NCBI GenBank assembly: GCA_021404565.1 | Contig: JAAWWF010000007.1 | Span: forward strand, 62,001-126,000 | Source: Roseivirga sp. | GTDB lineage: Bacteria; Bacteroidota; Bacteroidia; Cytophagales; Cyclobacteriaceae | Direction of reading: 5' to 3' | DNA length: 64,000 nt | Part shown: one piece after another, positions 43,182-53,236 of the stretch | Position numbering within the stretch: the first letter of the stretch is position 1 | Layout: the number at the start of each line of letters is the position of its first letter | Position numbers and translations under genes: made by a program | Notes under the pieces: model-generated | The model's input: only the letters and a program-made list of their open reading frames with translations | Database searches by the model: none | What the model was told of the DNA's origin: nothing

Positions 43182-44171
43182 TTAAGGTACGAACGTTTCC
43201 AAGATTTTAAATCCCGATTTTGTTCTGATATGGACTTCAGGGAACTTTTGTGGCACTAAAACAGCATTTCCCATACTAATTTTTGTTGTTTGTCCCAAAG
43301 TTTGAATTTCCGCCTCTCCCTCGGTACAAGTATAAATTATAAATGAATCCTTATCATAATGTTCACGAATTATACCTGTGGTGAACTCTAAAAGATTGGT
43401 CTGGAAGTACTCTGATTTGACAAGTGGTATGGCTTCATTCAGGCCTTTGGACACCCTTGTTTTATAGTTAGTATAGTGATGATAATCGAGGGCGTCCAGG
43501 GCCTGTTCGGTGTGGAGCTCCCGTTTATTCCCCTGATCATCAGTACGATCAAAATCATAGATGCGATAGGTCACATCTGAGGTCTGTTGGATTTCGGCCA
43601 AAAGGAGCCCTTTGCCAATAGTATGTACCCTGCCTGCGGGAAGGTAAAAAGTATCCCCTGCCACTGCCTCTTCGATATTCAAGAGGTCCGTCAGCCTACC
43701 GGAATTGAGGTGTTCTAAATATTCTTCTTTTGAGGTGTCTTTGTTAAATCCCGTGATGAGTTTTGCTCCTTCATCAGCTTGAAAAATATACCACATCTCA
43801 GTCTTACCCAGGGAATTGTGCCGCTCCTTTGCCAGCTTGTCATCAGGATGCACCTGAATGGACAGGTCCTGAGCAGCATCGATGAACTTGATCAATAGCG
43901 GGAACTCGTTACCATAACGTTCATATACCCGTTTACCTACCAAATCGCCTCCATATGTATCGATCAGCTCCGGTAGAGTCTGCCCCTTCAATACGCCTTC
44001 ACTTACTTTAGAGAGGTTGCCAGGGACTCCTGAGATCTCCCAGGTTTCACCGCAATTACTGAGTGGGGCAAAGTCTTTTCCAAGTATATCTTTGATCTTG
44101 GTACCCCCCCAGATTTTCTCCTTGAAGATGGTATCAAACTTAAGTGGATATAAATATTTCTTATCAGTCAT
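43182..44171 (-). CDS. manA: Mannose-6-phosphate isomerase, class I
   Basis: A 329-residue zinc isomerase that interconverts mannose 6-phosphate and fructose 6-phosphate. The cupin zinc ligands are visible: [12 protein letters not shown] (Gln and His), GKTEMWYIF (Glu) and GRVHTIGKG (His). Its start overlaps the pgi stop by four bases, so both sugar-phosphate isomerases are co-translated around fructose 6-phosphate. Confidence 0.95.
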   Translation of the reverse strand: MTDKKYLYPLKFDTIFKEKIWGGTKIKDILGKDFAPLSNCGETWEISGVPGNLSKVSEGVLKGQTLPELIDTYGGDLVGKRVYERYGNEFPLLIKFIDAAQDLSIQVHPDDKLAKERHNSLGKTEMWYIFQADEGAKLITGFNKDTSKEEYLEHLNSGRLTDLLNIEEAVAGDTFYLPAGRVHTIGKGLLLAEIQQTSDVTYRIYDFDRTDDQGNKRELHTEQALDALDYHHYTNYKTRVSKGLNEAIPLVKSEYFQTNLLEFTTGIIREHYDKDSFIIYTCTEGEAEIQTLGQTTKISMGNAVLVPQKFPEVHIRTKSGFKILETFVP

Positions 44172-45826
44172 TGTGCGTTTCTCATGGTTTTGTAAGCATT
44201 GATCAATCCGTTGGTGGAAGGATCATGCGAGCTAATCTCAGCTTCATTTTCTAATTCAGGAAGGATTTTCTTGGCCAGAACTTTGCCCAGTTCTACACCC
44301 CATTGATCGAAGCTGTAAATATTCCAGATAACTCCCTGTACGAAGATTTTATGCTCATACATAGCGATGAGCGAGCCGAGCACTTTAGGGGTCAGTTGCT
44401 GAAAGAGAATGGAATTAGTGGGTCTGTTACCCTGAAACACTTTAAAAGGGGCTATCTCCTGAATTTCCGCGGCTGTTTTTCCTGCAGCTTCCAATTCCCC
44501 TGTCACTTCTTCCAATGTCTTTCCATTGAGCAAAGCTTCTGTTTGCGCAAAGAAATTGGACATGAGTTTTTCATGGTGATCACCTACAGGATTGTGGCTG
44601 ACGGCCGGGGCCATAAAGTCACAGGGAATCAATTTGGTCCCCTGATGAATCAGCTGGTAAAATGCATGCTGCCCGTTGGTTCCGGGCTCTCCCCACACGA
44701 GAGGGCCTGTTTGGTAGTCAACCGCCTTGCCATCACGCCCTACATACTTACCGTTGCTTTCCATGTTGCCTTGCTGAAAGTAAGCGGCAAAACGATGCAT
44801 GTACTGGTCATAAGGCAATATTGCTTCGGACTCCGAACCAAAGAAATTACCATACCATAAACCAATAAGTGCCAGGATTACCGGCAGATTCTCATCGAAA
44901 TCCGCAGTTCTGAAATGTTCGTCCATTTCAAAGGCTCCTGTAAGCAGCTCTTCGAAATTATCGTAACCAATGGTACAGGCGATGGACAGACCAATGGAGG
45001 ACCACAGGGAGTATCTGCCTCCTACCCAATCCCAAAATTCGAACATATTGGCTGTATCAATGCCAAAATCCGCCACAGCCGTTGCATTGGTAGAAAGTGC
45101 TACAAAGTGCTTTGCTATGTCTGCTTCAGCAGCTCCCTGATTTAAAAACCAGGTACGGGCAGAATGAGCGTTGGTCATCGTCTCCTGAGTGGTAAATGTC
45201 TTGGACGCAATCATAAAGAGGGTTTCTTCTGCCTTTACCTGCTTCAGGGTTTCGGCCATATGTGTACCATCTACATTGGATACGAAGAAGGTTTTAATGC
45301 CTTCAACAGTGTATGATTTGAGGGCTTCCGTAACCATTACAGGACCCAGGTCTGAGCCTCCGATACCAATATTGACGATGTATTTTACAGGTTTACCTGT
45401 ATACCCGAGCCAGGTTGCCCCGGTTACTTTGTCAGCAAAGGTCTTCATTTTAGCCAGGGCAGCTCTGACGTCCGGCATTACATCCTGTCCATCTACATTA
45501 ATGGCACTTTCGGATTGATTTCTGAGCGCAACATGTAGCACTGACCGGCCTTCGGTTGCGTTGATTTTATCACCGGTAAACATGGCCTGAATGGCTTCCT
45601 TCACCCCACACTCACGTGCCAGGGCCTGTAGATTAGCCATTGTTTCAGCGGTAATAATGTTCTTGGAGTAGTCCACCAGGATGTCATTAAAACGAATAGA
45701 AAACTCAATGAAGCGGTCCTTGTTCTGGCCGAACAAGTCACGCATATGCGTATCGGACATTTGATCAAAGTGGGCTGAAAGCTTTTGCCAGGCGGCCGTA
45801 GTGGTGGGGTTTGTAGAATTAAGCAT
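44168..45826 (-). CDS. pgi: Glucose-6-phosphate isomerase
   Basis: A 552-residue PGI with the standard signatures: [14 protein letters not shown], the phosphate-binding [10 protein letters not shown] segment and the C-terminal signature [10 protein letters not shown]. It connects glucose 6-phosphate and fructose 6-phosphate in glycolysis and gluconeogenesis. It is the first gene of the pgi-manA operon. ATG at 45826. Confidence 0.98.
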   Translation of the reverse strand: MLNSTNPTTTAAWQKLSAHFDQMSDTHMRDLFGQNKDRFIEFSIRFNDILVDYSKNIITAETMANLQALARECGVKEAIQAMFTGDKINATEGRSVLHVALRNQSESAINVDGQDVMPDVRAALAKMKTFADKVTGATWLGYTGKPVKYIVNIGIGGSDLGPVMVTEALKSYTVEGIKTFFVSNVDGTHMAETLKQVKAEETLFMIASKTFTTQETMTNAHSARTWFLNQGAAEADIAKHFVALSTNATAVADFGIDTANMFEFWDWVGGRYSLWSSIGLSIACTIGYDNFEELLTGAFEMDEHFRTADFDENLPVILALIGLWYGNFFGSESEAILPYDQYMHRFAAYFQQGNMESNGKYVGRDGKAVDYQTGPLVWGEPGTNGQHAFYQLIHQGTKLIPCDFMAPAVSHNPVGDHHEKLMSNFFAQTEALLNGKTLEEVTGELEAAGKTAAEIQEIAPFKVFQGNRPTNSILFQQLTPKVLGSLIAMYEHKIFVQGVIWNIYSFDQWGVELGKVLAKKILPELENEAEISSHDPSTNGLINAYKTMRNAQ

Positions 45827-45899
45827 TTCTCAGAAAATTTTGGGTTGGTGAAGTTAATGCATTTTAGTGCTTAAATTGGACCCTAAGGAAATCTATTGC

Positions 45900-46244
45900 A
45901 TGCAATCGTTTGGAAAGCTTGGAGAGGAGAATGCGGCCACTTTTCTGCATGAAAAGGGCTATAAGATTTTGCAGCGGAACTACCGTTTTAAGAAGTCAGA
46001 GATAGACCTTATTTGCCTTTACGAAAACCTATTGGTATTTGTAGAAGTGAAAACCAGAAGCTCCAGGACCTTTGGCAATCCCGAGTCTTTTGTAAGTCAT
46101 AATCAGCAGGAAGCTATTATCAGAGCAGCGGAGGAATACATGCTTGAAACCGATTGGGAGGGAGACATTCGTTTTGATATTGTGGCCATTTACAAAAAGG
46201 GGAAGGAAGAGGAGCTGGTGCATTTTGAAGATGCTTTTTATTGA
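45900..46244 (+). CDS. YraN family (UPF0102) nuclease-like protein
   Basis: 114 residues from the ATG at 45900 (MQSFGKLGEENAATFL). The endonuclease-like core has the E, DLI and EVKTR elements (KSEIDLICLYENLLVFVEVKTRS) of the restriction-endonuclease fold. YraN is conserved in most bacteria but its substrate is not settled. A GTG at 45867 would extend the frame by 11 codons; the family begins near 45900. Divergent from pgi. Confidence 0.88.
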   Translation: MQSFGKLGEENAATFLHEKGYKILQRNYRFKKSEIDLICLYENLLVFVEVKTRSSRTFGNPESFVSHNQQEAIIRAAEEYMLETDWEGDIRFDIVAIYKKGKEEELVHFEDAFY

Positions 46245-46377
46245 ATTGGTATCCGGTAATAAGTCAGGTTTGGTAGTGTTTACATTTCATGAGCATCAGC
46301 GATGATTAGGGAAGGGGTATGGAGTAGTGGGTAGTGAGTATTGTGGATAGGGTATTTAGTACTGGTGGTGGGTGACT

Positions 46378-47241
46378 TCAACCTGTCTGGGAGAGCTTAG
46401 GGGATACGTAAAGCAGGTTTCCTAGTTTGTCCCACTCTTTGCGGATGAAGGAGCGGAAGTTTTTTTGGTAGGGATCGGGAGCATATTGGATTTCACGCTT
46501 GATCACCACGTTGTTCACCTCATGGAATTCCTCCCAGACTCCCACTTTTTTATCAAACTCATATCGACCGCGCATGGCAAGTCGACCACTCGGAAAAAAG
46601 TGAATATACATGCCTTCCTTTTTGCCATACTGAATGGGAGTTACTGATCTGATCTGTTGTTTGGCATCGCCATCGTAGTAGGTAATCTCAGAGTCGCGGT
46701 ACCAGCCTTTGTGATAGTGTTCTTTTTGCAGGAGTTTATTCTGACGATCGAGCAATACCCAGCGCTGGTGCTTGGTACCGTAAAAGAACATACCTTCCTC
46801 GACTACTTCATCATTAACCAGCTTTTTATAAGGCCCATGTAATACTCTGTCTACCAACCTGCCCTTGGCTCCTCTCACAGCTTTTACCTCTTCCCGCTGC
46901 TGATCATGTACAAAAATCTGGAGAACGTAAGGGTCCACAGCTACTGCTTCCGGCAAGATGTAGAAGTCTTCAATTACTGTTCGGCCGCTGATTTTATTTA
47001 CCGTGTAGGCCCTCTTGGTTTTGACACCGAAGAAGTGATTTTTCTTTTTTTTGAGCTCTACATCAGGAATCGTATCCTGACGCTCTTCTTTGTAAATCAG
47101 GAGCGAATCTTTCTGGACATTGGTATTGAGTAATTCCTGCACTCTTTCTTTGAGTGTTCTCTTATCCTTCTTCTTTTTTTTCTGTGCAAAAGAAGCAAGG
47201 GGTAGTAATACCAGTAATATGATCAGCAGGCGCATTCTCAT
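46378..47241 (-). CDS. Exported MORN/YwqK-like repeat protein
   Basis: A 287-residue protein with a signal peptide (ending SFAQ) and a Lys-rich start. The second half carries MORN-like repeats (SEITYYDGDAKQQIRSVTP; KKEGMYIHFFPSGRLAMRGR; KKVGVWEEFHE), the pattern annotated as YwqK antitoxin-like in Bacteroidota, although those exported copies are not known to be antitoxins. Function unknown. It lies downstream of the T9SS pair on the same strand. Confidence 0.75.
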   Translation of the reverse strand: MRMRLLIILLVLLPLASFAQKKKKKDKRTLKERVQELLNTNVQKDSLLIYKEERQDTIPDVELKKKKNHFFGVKTKRAYTVNKISGRTVIEDFYILPEAVAVDPYVLQIFVHDQQREEVKAVRGAKGRLVDRVLHGPYKKLVNDEVVEEGMFFYGTKHQRWVLLDRQNKLLQKEHYHKGWYRDSEITYYDGDAKQQIRSVTPIQYGKKEGMYIHFFPSGRLAMRGRYEFDKKVGVWEEFHEVNNVVIKREIQYAPDPYQKNFRSFIRKEWDKLGNLLYVSPKLSQTG

Positions 47242-47331
47242 GTCGCCAAAAATAACGAAAAAACTCAGAGCGTATTTTCTCTCTTATCAAAAGACTTTGA
47301 GTTTCAAATGCAAACCTCAGTTCTCTCCTGA

Positions 47332-48348
47332 TTACCAGAACTCATCGGGGCAAATGACCCTGGGTTTGATAAAGAGGCGATACCCCAGGGAAATCTCGTT
47401 GCTACCGGAAGCATTATTTTGAATGGCCGAGGTAATCAGATCGTAGGAGTAACCAAACTCGATTCGCTTATTAATCACCAGTCCGAGGGCTATGGCAAAG
47501 GAGTCTTCCTTTCTATAGCTGGTGCTCAACCAATAGTCATCTTTCCAGACCAGTTTGACGTTCAGATCGTAGGAAAGTGGGAATGACGGTACCTGCTTGA
47601 TCAGCACTGAAGGCACTGCAAACAAGTCATGGTCGAGATCAACCTTGACACCTGCCATGGCAAAATAATGTTTGAGCAAGGTACCGTTAAAGACCTGCTG
47701 ACCACCCAAGTCTCCTGCAATAGGGTTTTCAAGCAGTTGATAGGAGGAAAGCCCAAGAAAGAACTTTGGACTGTATAGCCAGAAACCTACGGCCGCATCC
47801 ATGGAAGTCTTATTGGTAGCTCCCTGGAGCAAGGGGTCTCCCGGGTTAGGAATATTGCCCAGAAACTCACCAGGATCAAAGGAAAAATTCTGCAGCCCTA
47901 TGTTCAGCCCGAAAGAGAGCCTGAGGCCATTTGCATCAAGTGGCAGGTTATAGGCCAGGGTAAGATAGCTGCCTGTATTGCTTAAGGGTCCTGTTTTGTC
48001 ATAAGAGACGATTCCTCCGAGGGAAATCCAGGTGCCTGTCACAAACTTTGCTCCCTTATACTTTTGCCCCACCATTTTGTTATTCAGAGGTGCATGCAGC
48101 GATAGGTATCCTGTTTCAGGAGCTCCGTCAAAGCCCTTCCACTGCGACCTGAAGGCACTTTGAATGTGAACAAAACCTTCCGTTCCGGCCAGGGCTGGAT
48201 TGACCATATAAGGATTGACGGTGATCTGCGTGTATTGAGGAAGCTGTTGTGCCTTGAGATCTCCCATCAGGCAGCACAAAGCCAGCAAGGGCAAAAAGGT
48301 CCTTAAAAGGGCCCGAATTGATGAGATATTGAATATTGGCCTTAACAT
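47332..48348 (-). CDS. PorP/SprF family T9SS outer-membrane protein
   Basis: A 338-residue outer-membrane beta-barrel with a signal peptide (MGDLKAQQLPQY) and the PorP/SprF start PQYTQITVNPYMVNPALAGTE. SprF-type proteins help secretion or surface attachment of a specific partner with a type B sorting domain. Its ATG is two bases after the stop of the 1181-residue metalloprotease, which makes that its probable client. Confidence 0.92.
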   Translation of the reverse strand: MLRPIFNISSIRALLRTFLPLLALCCLMGDLKAQQLPQYTQITVNPYMVNPALAGTEGFVHIQSAFRSQWKGFDGAPETGYLSLHAPLNNKMVGQKYKGAKFVTGTWISLGGIVSYDKTGPLSNTGSYLTLAYNLPLDANGLRLSFGLNIGLQNFSFDPGEFLGNIPNPGDPLLQGATNKTSMDAAVGFWLYSPKFFLGLSSYQLLENPIAGDLGGQQVFNGTLLKHYFAMAGVKVDLDHDLFAVPSVLIKQVPSFPLSYDLNVKLVWKDDYWLSTSYRKEDSFAIALGLVINKRIEFGYSYDLITSAIQNNASGSNEISLGYRLFIKPRVICPDEFW

Positions 48349-48350
48349 AC

Positions 48351-51300
48351 TTATCTCATTATGGTTACACTACCCGTGACCGCCTCCCGCTCATAAGCAG
48401 AGAGGTCAACTACATAATAATAAGTACCTACCGGAAGCTCCTGATTGTTATGTACACCCCGCCAGTTATTCTGATAGTTCGCACTCTTAAATACCAGATT
48501 GCCCCAGCGATTGAAAACACTTATAGTGCCTTCCGGAAATTGCTCGATGAAACCCACATTCCACTCATCGTTAAACCCATCGCTATTAGGAGTGAAAATT
48601 TCCGCTGGCCTCAGGTCCATGATGACGGTAACTTCTATTTGCCTGATTTCTATGCAGCCCTCGTCTGTTACCACCTCAACAGTATAAGAAGTGGTTCGCT
48701 CGGGATATTGGGTAGTCGTGAGTCCATTACCAACCACGGTACCTGACTCGTTCTTCCAGGTGACACTGAAGTTACTTTCAATGGGTTCGGTCTCTACTTT
48801 CACTTCCATATTGAGAGGATTGCCTTCATCAACTTCATAGAAGTCCTGATAGGCTACATCTATGAAGTTGACCTGAAAGGTGACCTCTGCGGGAGGTCCT
48901 TCACATCCATTAAGCGCCTGTGTGACCCAGTATTTAGCCACCCCTGCTGTATCCATTCTCAGTGGAGCCGGGGAGGGATTGCCCGTACCGGTACTGAAAT
49001 CGGTATACCATTTTAAGTCCGTACCGGTAACAAAGGAGCTCAGGTCAGGGTCTGGATCATCTACACAGAAATGAATCAGGGGATCGACCGTAGGAATGGG
49101 TGGTAAATCTATGATCGCGAAGGAAAGGGGCACTCTGGGACTTTCACATCCATTGGTGGTTTGGGTTACCCAAAAGTTGACCGGACCCGCTGTGCCTGTA
49201 TTCACCGTGGGAGCTGTAGCACTACCGACTCCTCCAAATGCAGTGCTATACCAACGCAGGTTTGTGCCGCTGACTGCTGCCAAAAGATCGGGGGTCGGTT
49301 CATTCAAACAGATATCTGCCACGACCGACACTACAGGCAAGGGAGCAGGCTTGATCAACATAGAAAGCTTCTCTCTGGGTCCTTCACAGCCATTCACAGT
49401 CTGACTTACCCAAAAGTCGTAGGTACCAGGAATATCAGGATCCAGAACTGGTGTTTGATTTGTGCCACTACCTCCAGTTTCCGCTGTGTACCAGCGAATA
49501 TCCTGCCCTGTAACAAAACCGCCCAGGTCGGCCAGTAAACTGAACTGGCAAGCATCTCCGGGCTGAGTGACCATTGGCGCTTCATATGGCCTGGTATCTA
49601 TCACCACGGTAGTAGAATCTGAGCAACCACAACTACTGGTCACTATGATTTCTTTAGTAACCGTCTGATCGGTCATGCTGACTAAGGGATTGAGACAATC
49701 GGTACAGGAAAGGTCTGAGGCCGGAATCCATCGAATAGTAGAGCCGCCAGGGTCATTCAAAATTTTTGCTTCAATCTGATGATCGGAAAAGGCACATGCG
49801 AGATCGTTGGGGGTAACTAACTCTACAACAAACTGAAAATTCGCTCGTTGTGCAAAATTGTCATCATAACTTAGCTCATTCGAGCCGGATGGGGGAAATA
49901 CTGACCGGTCGCTCGACACATTATTGTCATTGTTGACAAAAGTGACAGGTGTGGCTCCAGCTCCATCATGATTAAAAACCACATACAATTGATCCAGACG
50001 AGGCATGCTGCCTTTCATCCGAACCTCAAAGGTTTGCGGAAAGTCTTTGCCATAGACCGGGCGCTCTGTCTGATAAGTAGTGAGTAAATTGGGTGAGGTT
50101 GTGGTACTTCGTGGATCAGCATCATAGAAGGCAACCGGTGTACCCACATTGATGGTGTCAAAACCCACATTCCAGATATCCAATTGTACTTTAATGCTAT
50201 CTTGATTGAGGCAGTCGGCCCGAGCTATAACCGGCACCCCATTCATAGTAGGATCAACAACATAAAGACTGTAAGGCCCGACTACATCACTACAAGTACC
50301 TTTAAATGCTTCGAGTTGGACTGCGTAAACACCAGGTTCCAAAAATGTATGGTTCAGATGTTCGTCTGCTGTTGTGTAGACAGGCAATGTTGTAGAAATG
50401 GAAGGGTCATAAGGGTAATGGGTAACAGTCCATAAATAACTGTCAGCACCCTGTGATAAGTTCTGAAAGTAGACTGAGTCGATATATTTGGCAGCTGGCT
50501 GTTTTGAGGCAATAAGTCGTTTGGTTGGTACAAACCGCGCATCCAGGCCGCCACAGGTTACCCTTACAATCTGCGAATAAGAAGCAAAACAGGAAGGGTC
50601 CGTTCCCTCCCACATTTTCATGTAAACTCTATACTTACCCTCTTCTGTAAAGCTATGGGTAATTTCTTTGGTCGTGGCCACTACCGGAGTTGTGGGTGTA
50701 TAACCCTGCGGCATGGCAGTGGAGTAATTGGAGGAAATACCTCCGACTTTTTCAATATACCATTCGTATTTGCTTCCTCCGCGAGTAGTGCTGGTGAAGT
50801 TTACAGGATCGTTTACCGAGATGGTAGTGCTCCCGGGAGTAATATATTCGATGAGAACATTGCTATTACAGGGTTTGGAGCAGGCATCTTCCCCCAGCAT
50901 ACTTCGAAAACTATCGATACTAAAGTGCATACGGTCACGCTGACCCAAGGTAAAATCAGTCTGACATGAAGCAGGCGAGTAATCCATAAAATTACTGGTC
51001 ATATCCGGCACATCCGTCATGAAGTGGTTGTTACTATAGTTGGAAAGAGTATCTGTGCCGCAGGAGTTATCTGCACAAAAACCTCCGGTTTTTTTATCGG
51101 GCGGAGTATCACAAACCAAATCACCATCCAGCTCACAATCATTATTGGGACAACCTCCCTGAAAGGTGTGCAACAAGCCCAAATAGTGTCCCACCTCATG
51201 AGCCAGGAGTGTAGGGTCCATACCCTGAGCTACAATACCATCCCTGAAAGCACCCAATGTAGTTGGGCTTCCCGGCAGTGTGGCATAGCCTCCGGCTCCT

Positions 51301-51896
51301 ACCCTCACCCAACCTACGCGTCCATTGAACCCTCGACCTATCTCCGAGTAAATACCTCCAACTACCCAAATATTGAGATAATAACGAGGATCCCATTGCA
51401 GGGTAGTTTTTAGCTTCAAGTCTTCGAGGTCCATATCAAACTCACTGTATTCTGATGCAATGCGATTTATACCATACGTAATTCCTCCATCAGGTGCTTT
51501 CTGTGCGAGACAGAACTGGATGTTGGTGTTCACCCCTTCATTCATATCGAAAGCGTTCAAGTGAGCAAAAGCATCATTCAGCTGATCCACAGCTCCCTGA
51601 ACGTCAGTATTGGTGGTTCCCTGTACGTTCTCAAAAATGTGAAAGACTATCGGAATTCTGTATTGATTAGGAGAACTCTCAGTACCAATCAGGTTACCTT
51701 CTTCATCTATGATAACTCGCTCCCGTTGCTGCCTCCACTGCTTAAACTTTTCAAATTGTTCCAGTTTTTGCTCAGGAGTGAGTTCAGCACCAATACCGCA
51801 TTTCAAATCGATAATGGTCTCTGACAAATCCTGTGCTCCGAGATAGCTACTCAATGCTATACACATCACTAATACAAATAGGCTACATCTGTTCAA
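48351..51896 (-). CDS. Secreted M43-type zinc metalloprotease with T9SS type B sorting domain
   Basis: A 1181-residue cell-surface protein. Signal peptide; M43 (cytophagalysin/PAPP-A-like) domain (about 75-335) with zinc motif H233-E-x-x-H237-x-x-G-x-x-H243 and Met-turn NFMDYSP; two PKD-like domains (about 345-545); three repeats of about 80 residues with a WY..GCE pattern (about 770-1010); and a gliding-motility-type C-terminal domain (last 85 residues, IFTPNSDGFNDEWNV to the end). The start is TTG at 51896; the next Met (11) would weaken the signal peptide. It pairs with the PorP/SprF gene downstream. Confidence 0.93.
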   Translation of the reverse strand: MNRCSLFVLVMCIALSSYLGAQDLSETIIDLKCGIGAELTPEQKLEQFEKFKQWRQQRERVIIDEEGNLIGTESSPNQYRIPIVFHIFENVQGTTNTDVQGAVDQLNDAFAHLNAFDMNEGVNTNIQFCLAQKAPDGGITYGINRIASEYSEFDMDLEDLKLKTTLQWDPRYYLNIWVVGGIYSEIGRGFNGRVGWVRVGAGGYATLPGSPTTLGAFRDGIVAQGMDPTLLAHEVGHYLGLLHTFQGGCPNNDCELDGDLVCDTPPDKKTGGFCADNSCGTDTLSNYSNNHFMTDVPDMTSNFMDYSPASCQTDFTLGQRDRMHFSIDSFRSMLGEDACSKPCNSNVLIEYITPGSTTISVNDPVNFTSTTRGGSKYEWYIEKVGGISSNYSTAMPQGYTPTTPVVATTKEITHSFTEEGKYRVYMKMWEGTDPSCFASYSQIVRVTCGGLDARFVPTKRLIASKQPAAKYIDSVYFQNLSQGADSYLWTVTHYPYDPSISTTLPVYTTADEHLNHTFLEPGVYAVQLEAFKGTCSDVVGPYSLYVVDPTMNGVPVIARADCLNQDSIKVQLDIWNVGFDTINVGTPVAFYDADPRSTTTSPNLLTTYQTERPVYGKDFPQTFEVRMKGSMPRLDQLYVVFNHDGAGATPVTFVNNDNNVSSDRSVFPPSGSNELSYDDNFAQRANFQFVVELVTPNDLACAFSDHQIEAKILNDPGGSTIRWIPASDLSCTDCLNPLVSMTDQTVTKEIIVTSSCGCSDSTTVVIDTRPYEAPMVTQPGDACQFSLLADLGGFVTGQDIRWYTAETGGSGTNQTPVLDPDIPGTYDFWVSQTVNGCEGPREKLSMLIKPAPLPVVSVVADICLNEPTPDLLAAVSGTNLRWYSTAFGGVGSATAPTVNTGTAGPVNFWVTQTTNGCESPRVPLSFAIIDLPPIPTVDPLIHFCVDDPDPDLSSFVTGTDLKWYTDFSTGTGNPSPAPLRMDTAGVAKYWVTQALNGCEGPPAEVTFQVNFIDVAYQDFYEVDEGNPLNMEVKVETEPIESNFSVTWKNESGTVVGNGLTTTQYPERTTSYTVEVVTDEGCIEIRQIEVTVIMDLRPAEIFTPNSDGFNDEWNVGFIEQFPEGTISVFNRWGNLVFKSANYQNNWRGVHNNQELPVGTYYYVVDLSAYEREAVTGSVTIMR

Positions 51897-52285
51897 TGTT
51901 TCTTGTCTGGTTAATCAATCAATTCCTGATCTACGAAATCCTTAGTATTAAACTATCATAGCAGGTTTGACAGGCAAGTCCACCAGATTTTGACAATACC
52001 AAGGTATTGCTACACTCAGATTAGACCGACAACAGACTTACAGGGAGGTTACTCCTACTTCAAAAAAGTACTGTCAAATAGAATACTCGGGAAAACGACA
52101 CTTTTCGAATTTGCCAACAGACACCATTTTAAGGCAAATTACATCCTTGTACACTGCAACTAAGATAAGAGGCATTGTTTAGAAATCATACTGGTCCCTC
52201 TTTTTGCCTTAAATACAGCGATGACCCCAGAAGAGTCAATAGATAAACGCAGACTTATTAATTCGTTACAGTTCGTTGCTACGAG
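51897..52285. other. 389-base gap upstream of the T9SS protease
   Basis: AT-rich. It holds a palindrome CAATACC-AA-GGTATTG (51994-52009) and a perfect 11-base inverted repeat, TTTAAGGCAAA (52128-52138) and TTTGCCTTAAA (52203-52213). A 22-codon plus-strand frame starts at 52221, just after the repeat, and ends at 52289, antisense to the end of the next gene; I do not call it a gene. Confidence 0.5.
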
Positions 52286-53236
52286 CTAAGGAATCGTGTT
52301 TTGCAGAATATAGGATGAGATTTTAATATCCTGAGTGGCTATTCCTGTCAAGTCAGCTACTGTAATATCATCTTCCTTTCTTTGAACGGGAGTCTTCAGC
52401 AGACTCCCTATTTCCTTCAGCTCATCTTCTTTAACCAGTCCTTTCGACACAGCAAGATGACTTTCTCCTTGGTGAAGGCACTGGGCTTTGCTGTCACAGG
52501 CCACGAGGTTTGCCTTGGCTAAAATAACCGCATCCAATTCCTGTTTGCCGGGAGCATCGGCACCCATGGCAGTGATATGCGTACCAGGCCTGATATCGCT
52601 GGCGAAAAGCAGAGGTTGCTGAGAGGCCGTGGTCGTGACAATGAGATTGCAATGAGCGGCCACCTCGGCAGGGCTTGTACAAACAGAAACGTTAAAGCCA
52701 AGCTTGTTCATATCCTCCTGATATTGCCCTGACTTCGCTGTTGAGCGTCCGTAAACATAGACTTCTTTACAGTCCGTAATCCAGCTCAGCATTTCGAGCT
52801 GCATTCTGGCCTGTATGCCTGTACCGATGATACCAATGGATTTGACATTTTCAGGACCTATGTGTTTTGCGGCTACAGCTCCCGCCAGGGCAGTTCTTAA
52901 ATCGGTCAGGTAACCTTCGTCTTGCAGCAGGCATTCGGGTAAGCCTGTTTTGGCATTGAATACCAGCATCATGCCATTGTTATTGGGCAAACCTAAGCTT
53001 TGATTTTGGTAAAACCCCGAGGCAATTTTTACTACATAATAGGGATCACTCTGGATGTAGCCATACTTGATATGCATATCTCCGGGAGGTGCAGTGAAGC
53101 CAAGATGACCTACAGGAGGTACATTGGCAGAACCATCGGAAAGTGAAATAAAGGCTTCTTCAATACACTGAAGCAGGTCTTCATTAGAGGATCCGGCTAT
53201 GATTTCACGAATTTGAATTATGTCAATGATTCTCAT
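52286..53236 (-). CDS. Ornithine cyclodeaminase/mu-crystallin family enzyme, EutC/BhcD-like
   Basis: A 316-residue NAD(P)-dependent enzyme of the ornithine cyclodeaminase family. The Rossmann motif IGIIGTGIQARMQLE and the DEGYLTDLRTALAGA block match the EutC-like branch (HIKYGYI at the N-terminal end, MGADAPGKQELD later). Relatives in that branch include the iminosuccinate reductase BhcD. Third gene of the operon; overlaps the EutB-like gene by four bases. Substrate inferred, not shown. Confidence 0.82.
   Translation of the reverse strand: MRIIDIIQIREIIAGSSNEDLLQCIEEAFISLSDGSANVPPVGHLGFTAPPGDMHIKYGYIQSDPYYVVKIASGFYQNQSLGLPNNNGMMLVFNAKTGLPECLLQDEGYLTDLRTALAGAVAAKHIGPENVKSIGIIGTGIQARMQLEMLSWITDCKEVYVYGRSTAKSGQYQEDMNKLGFNVSVCTSPAEVAAHCNLIVTTTASQQPLLFASDIRPGTHITAMGADAPGKQELDAVILAKANLVACDSKAQCLHQGESHLAVSKGLVKEDELKEIGSLLKTPVQRKEDDITVADLTGIATQDIKISSYILQNTIP

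Noticed and set aside
46378-47241. Antitoxin of a toxin-antitoxin pair (YwqK-like label)
   Set aside because: The protein has a signal peptide and no toxin gene is next to it; the MORN-like repeats alone do not make it an antitoxin.
52221-52289. 22-codon plus-strand frame (starts MTPEESIDKRRL)
   Set aside because: Too short, no recognisable promoter, and it ends antisense to the following gene; only its position just after an inverted repeat is of note.
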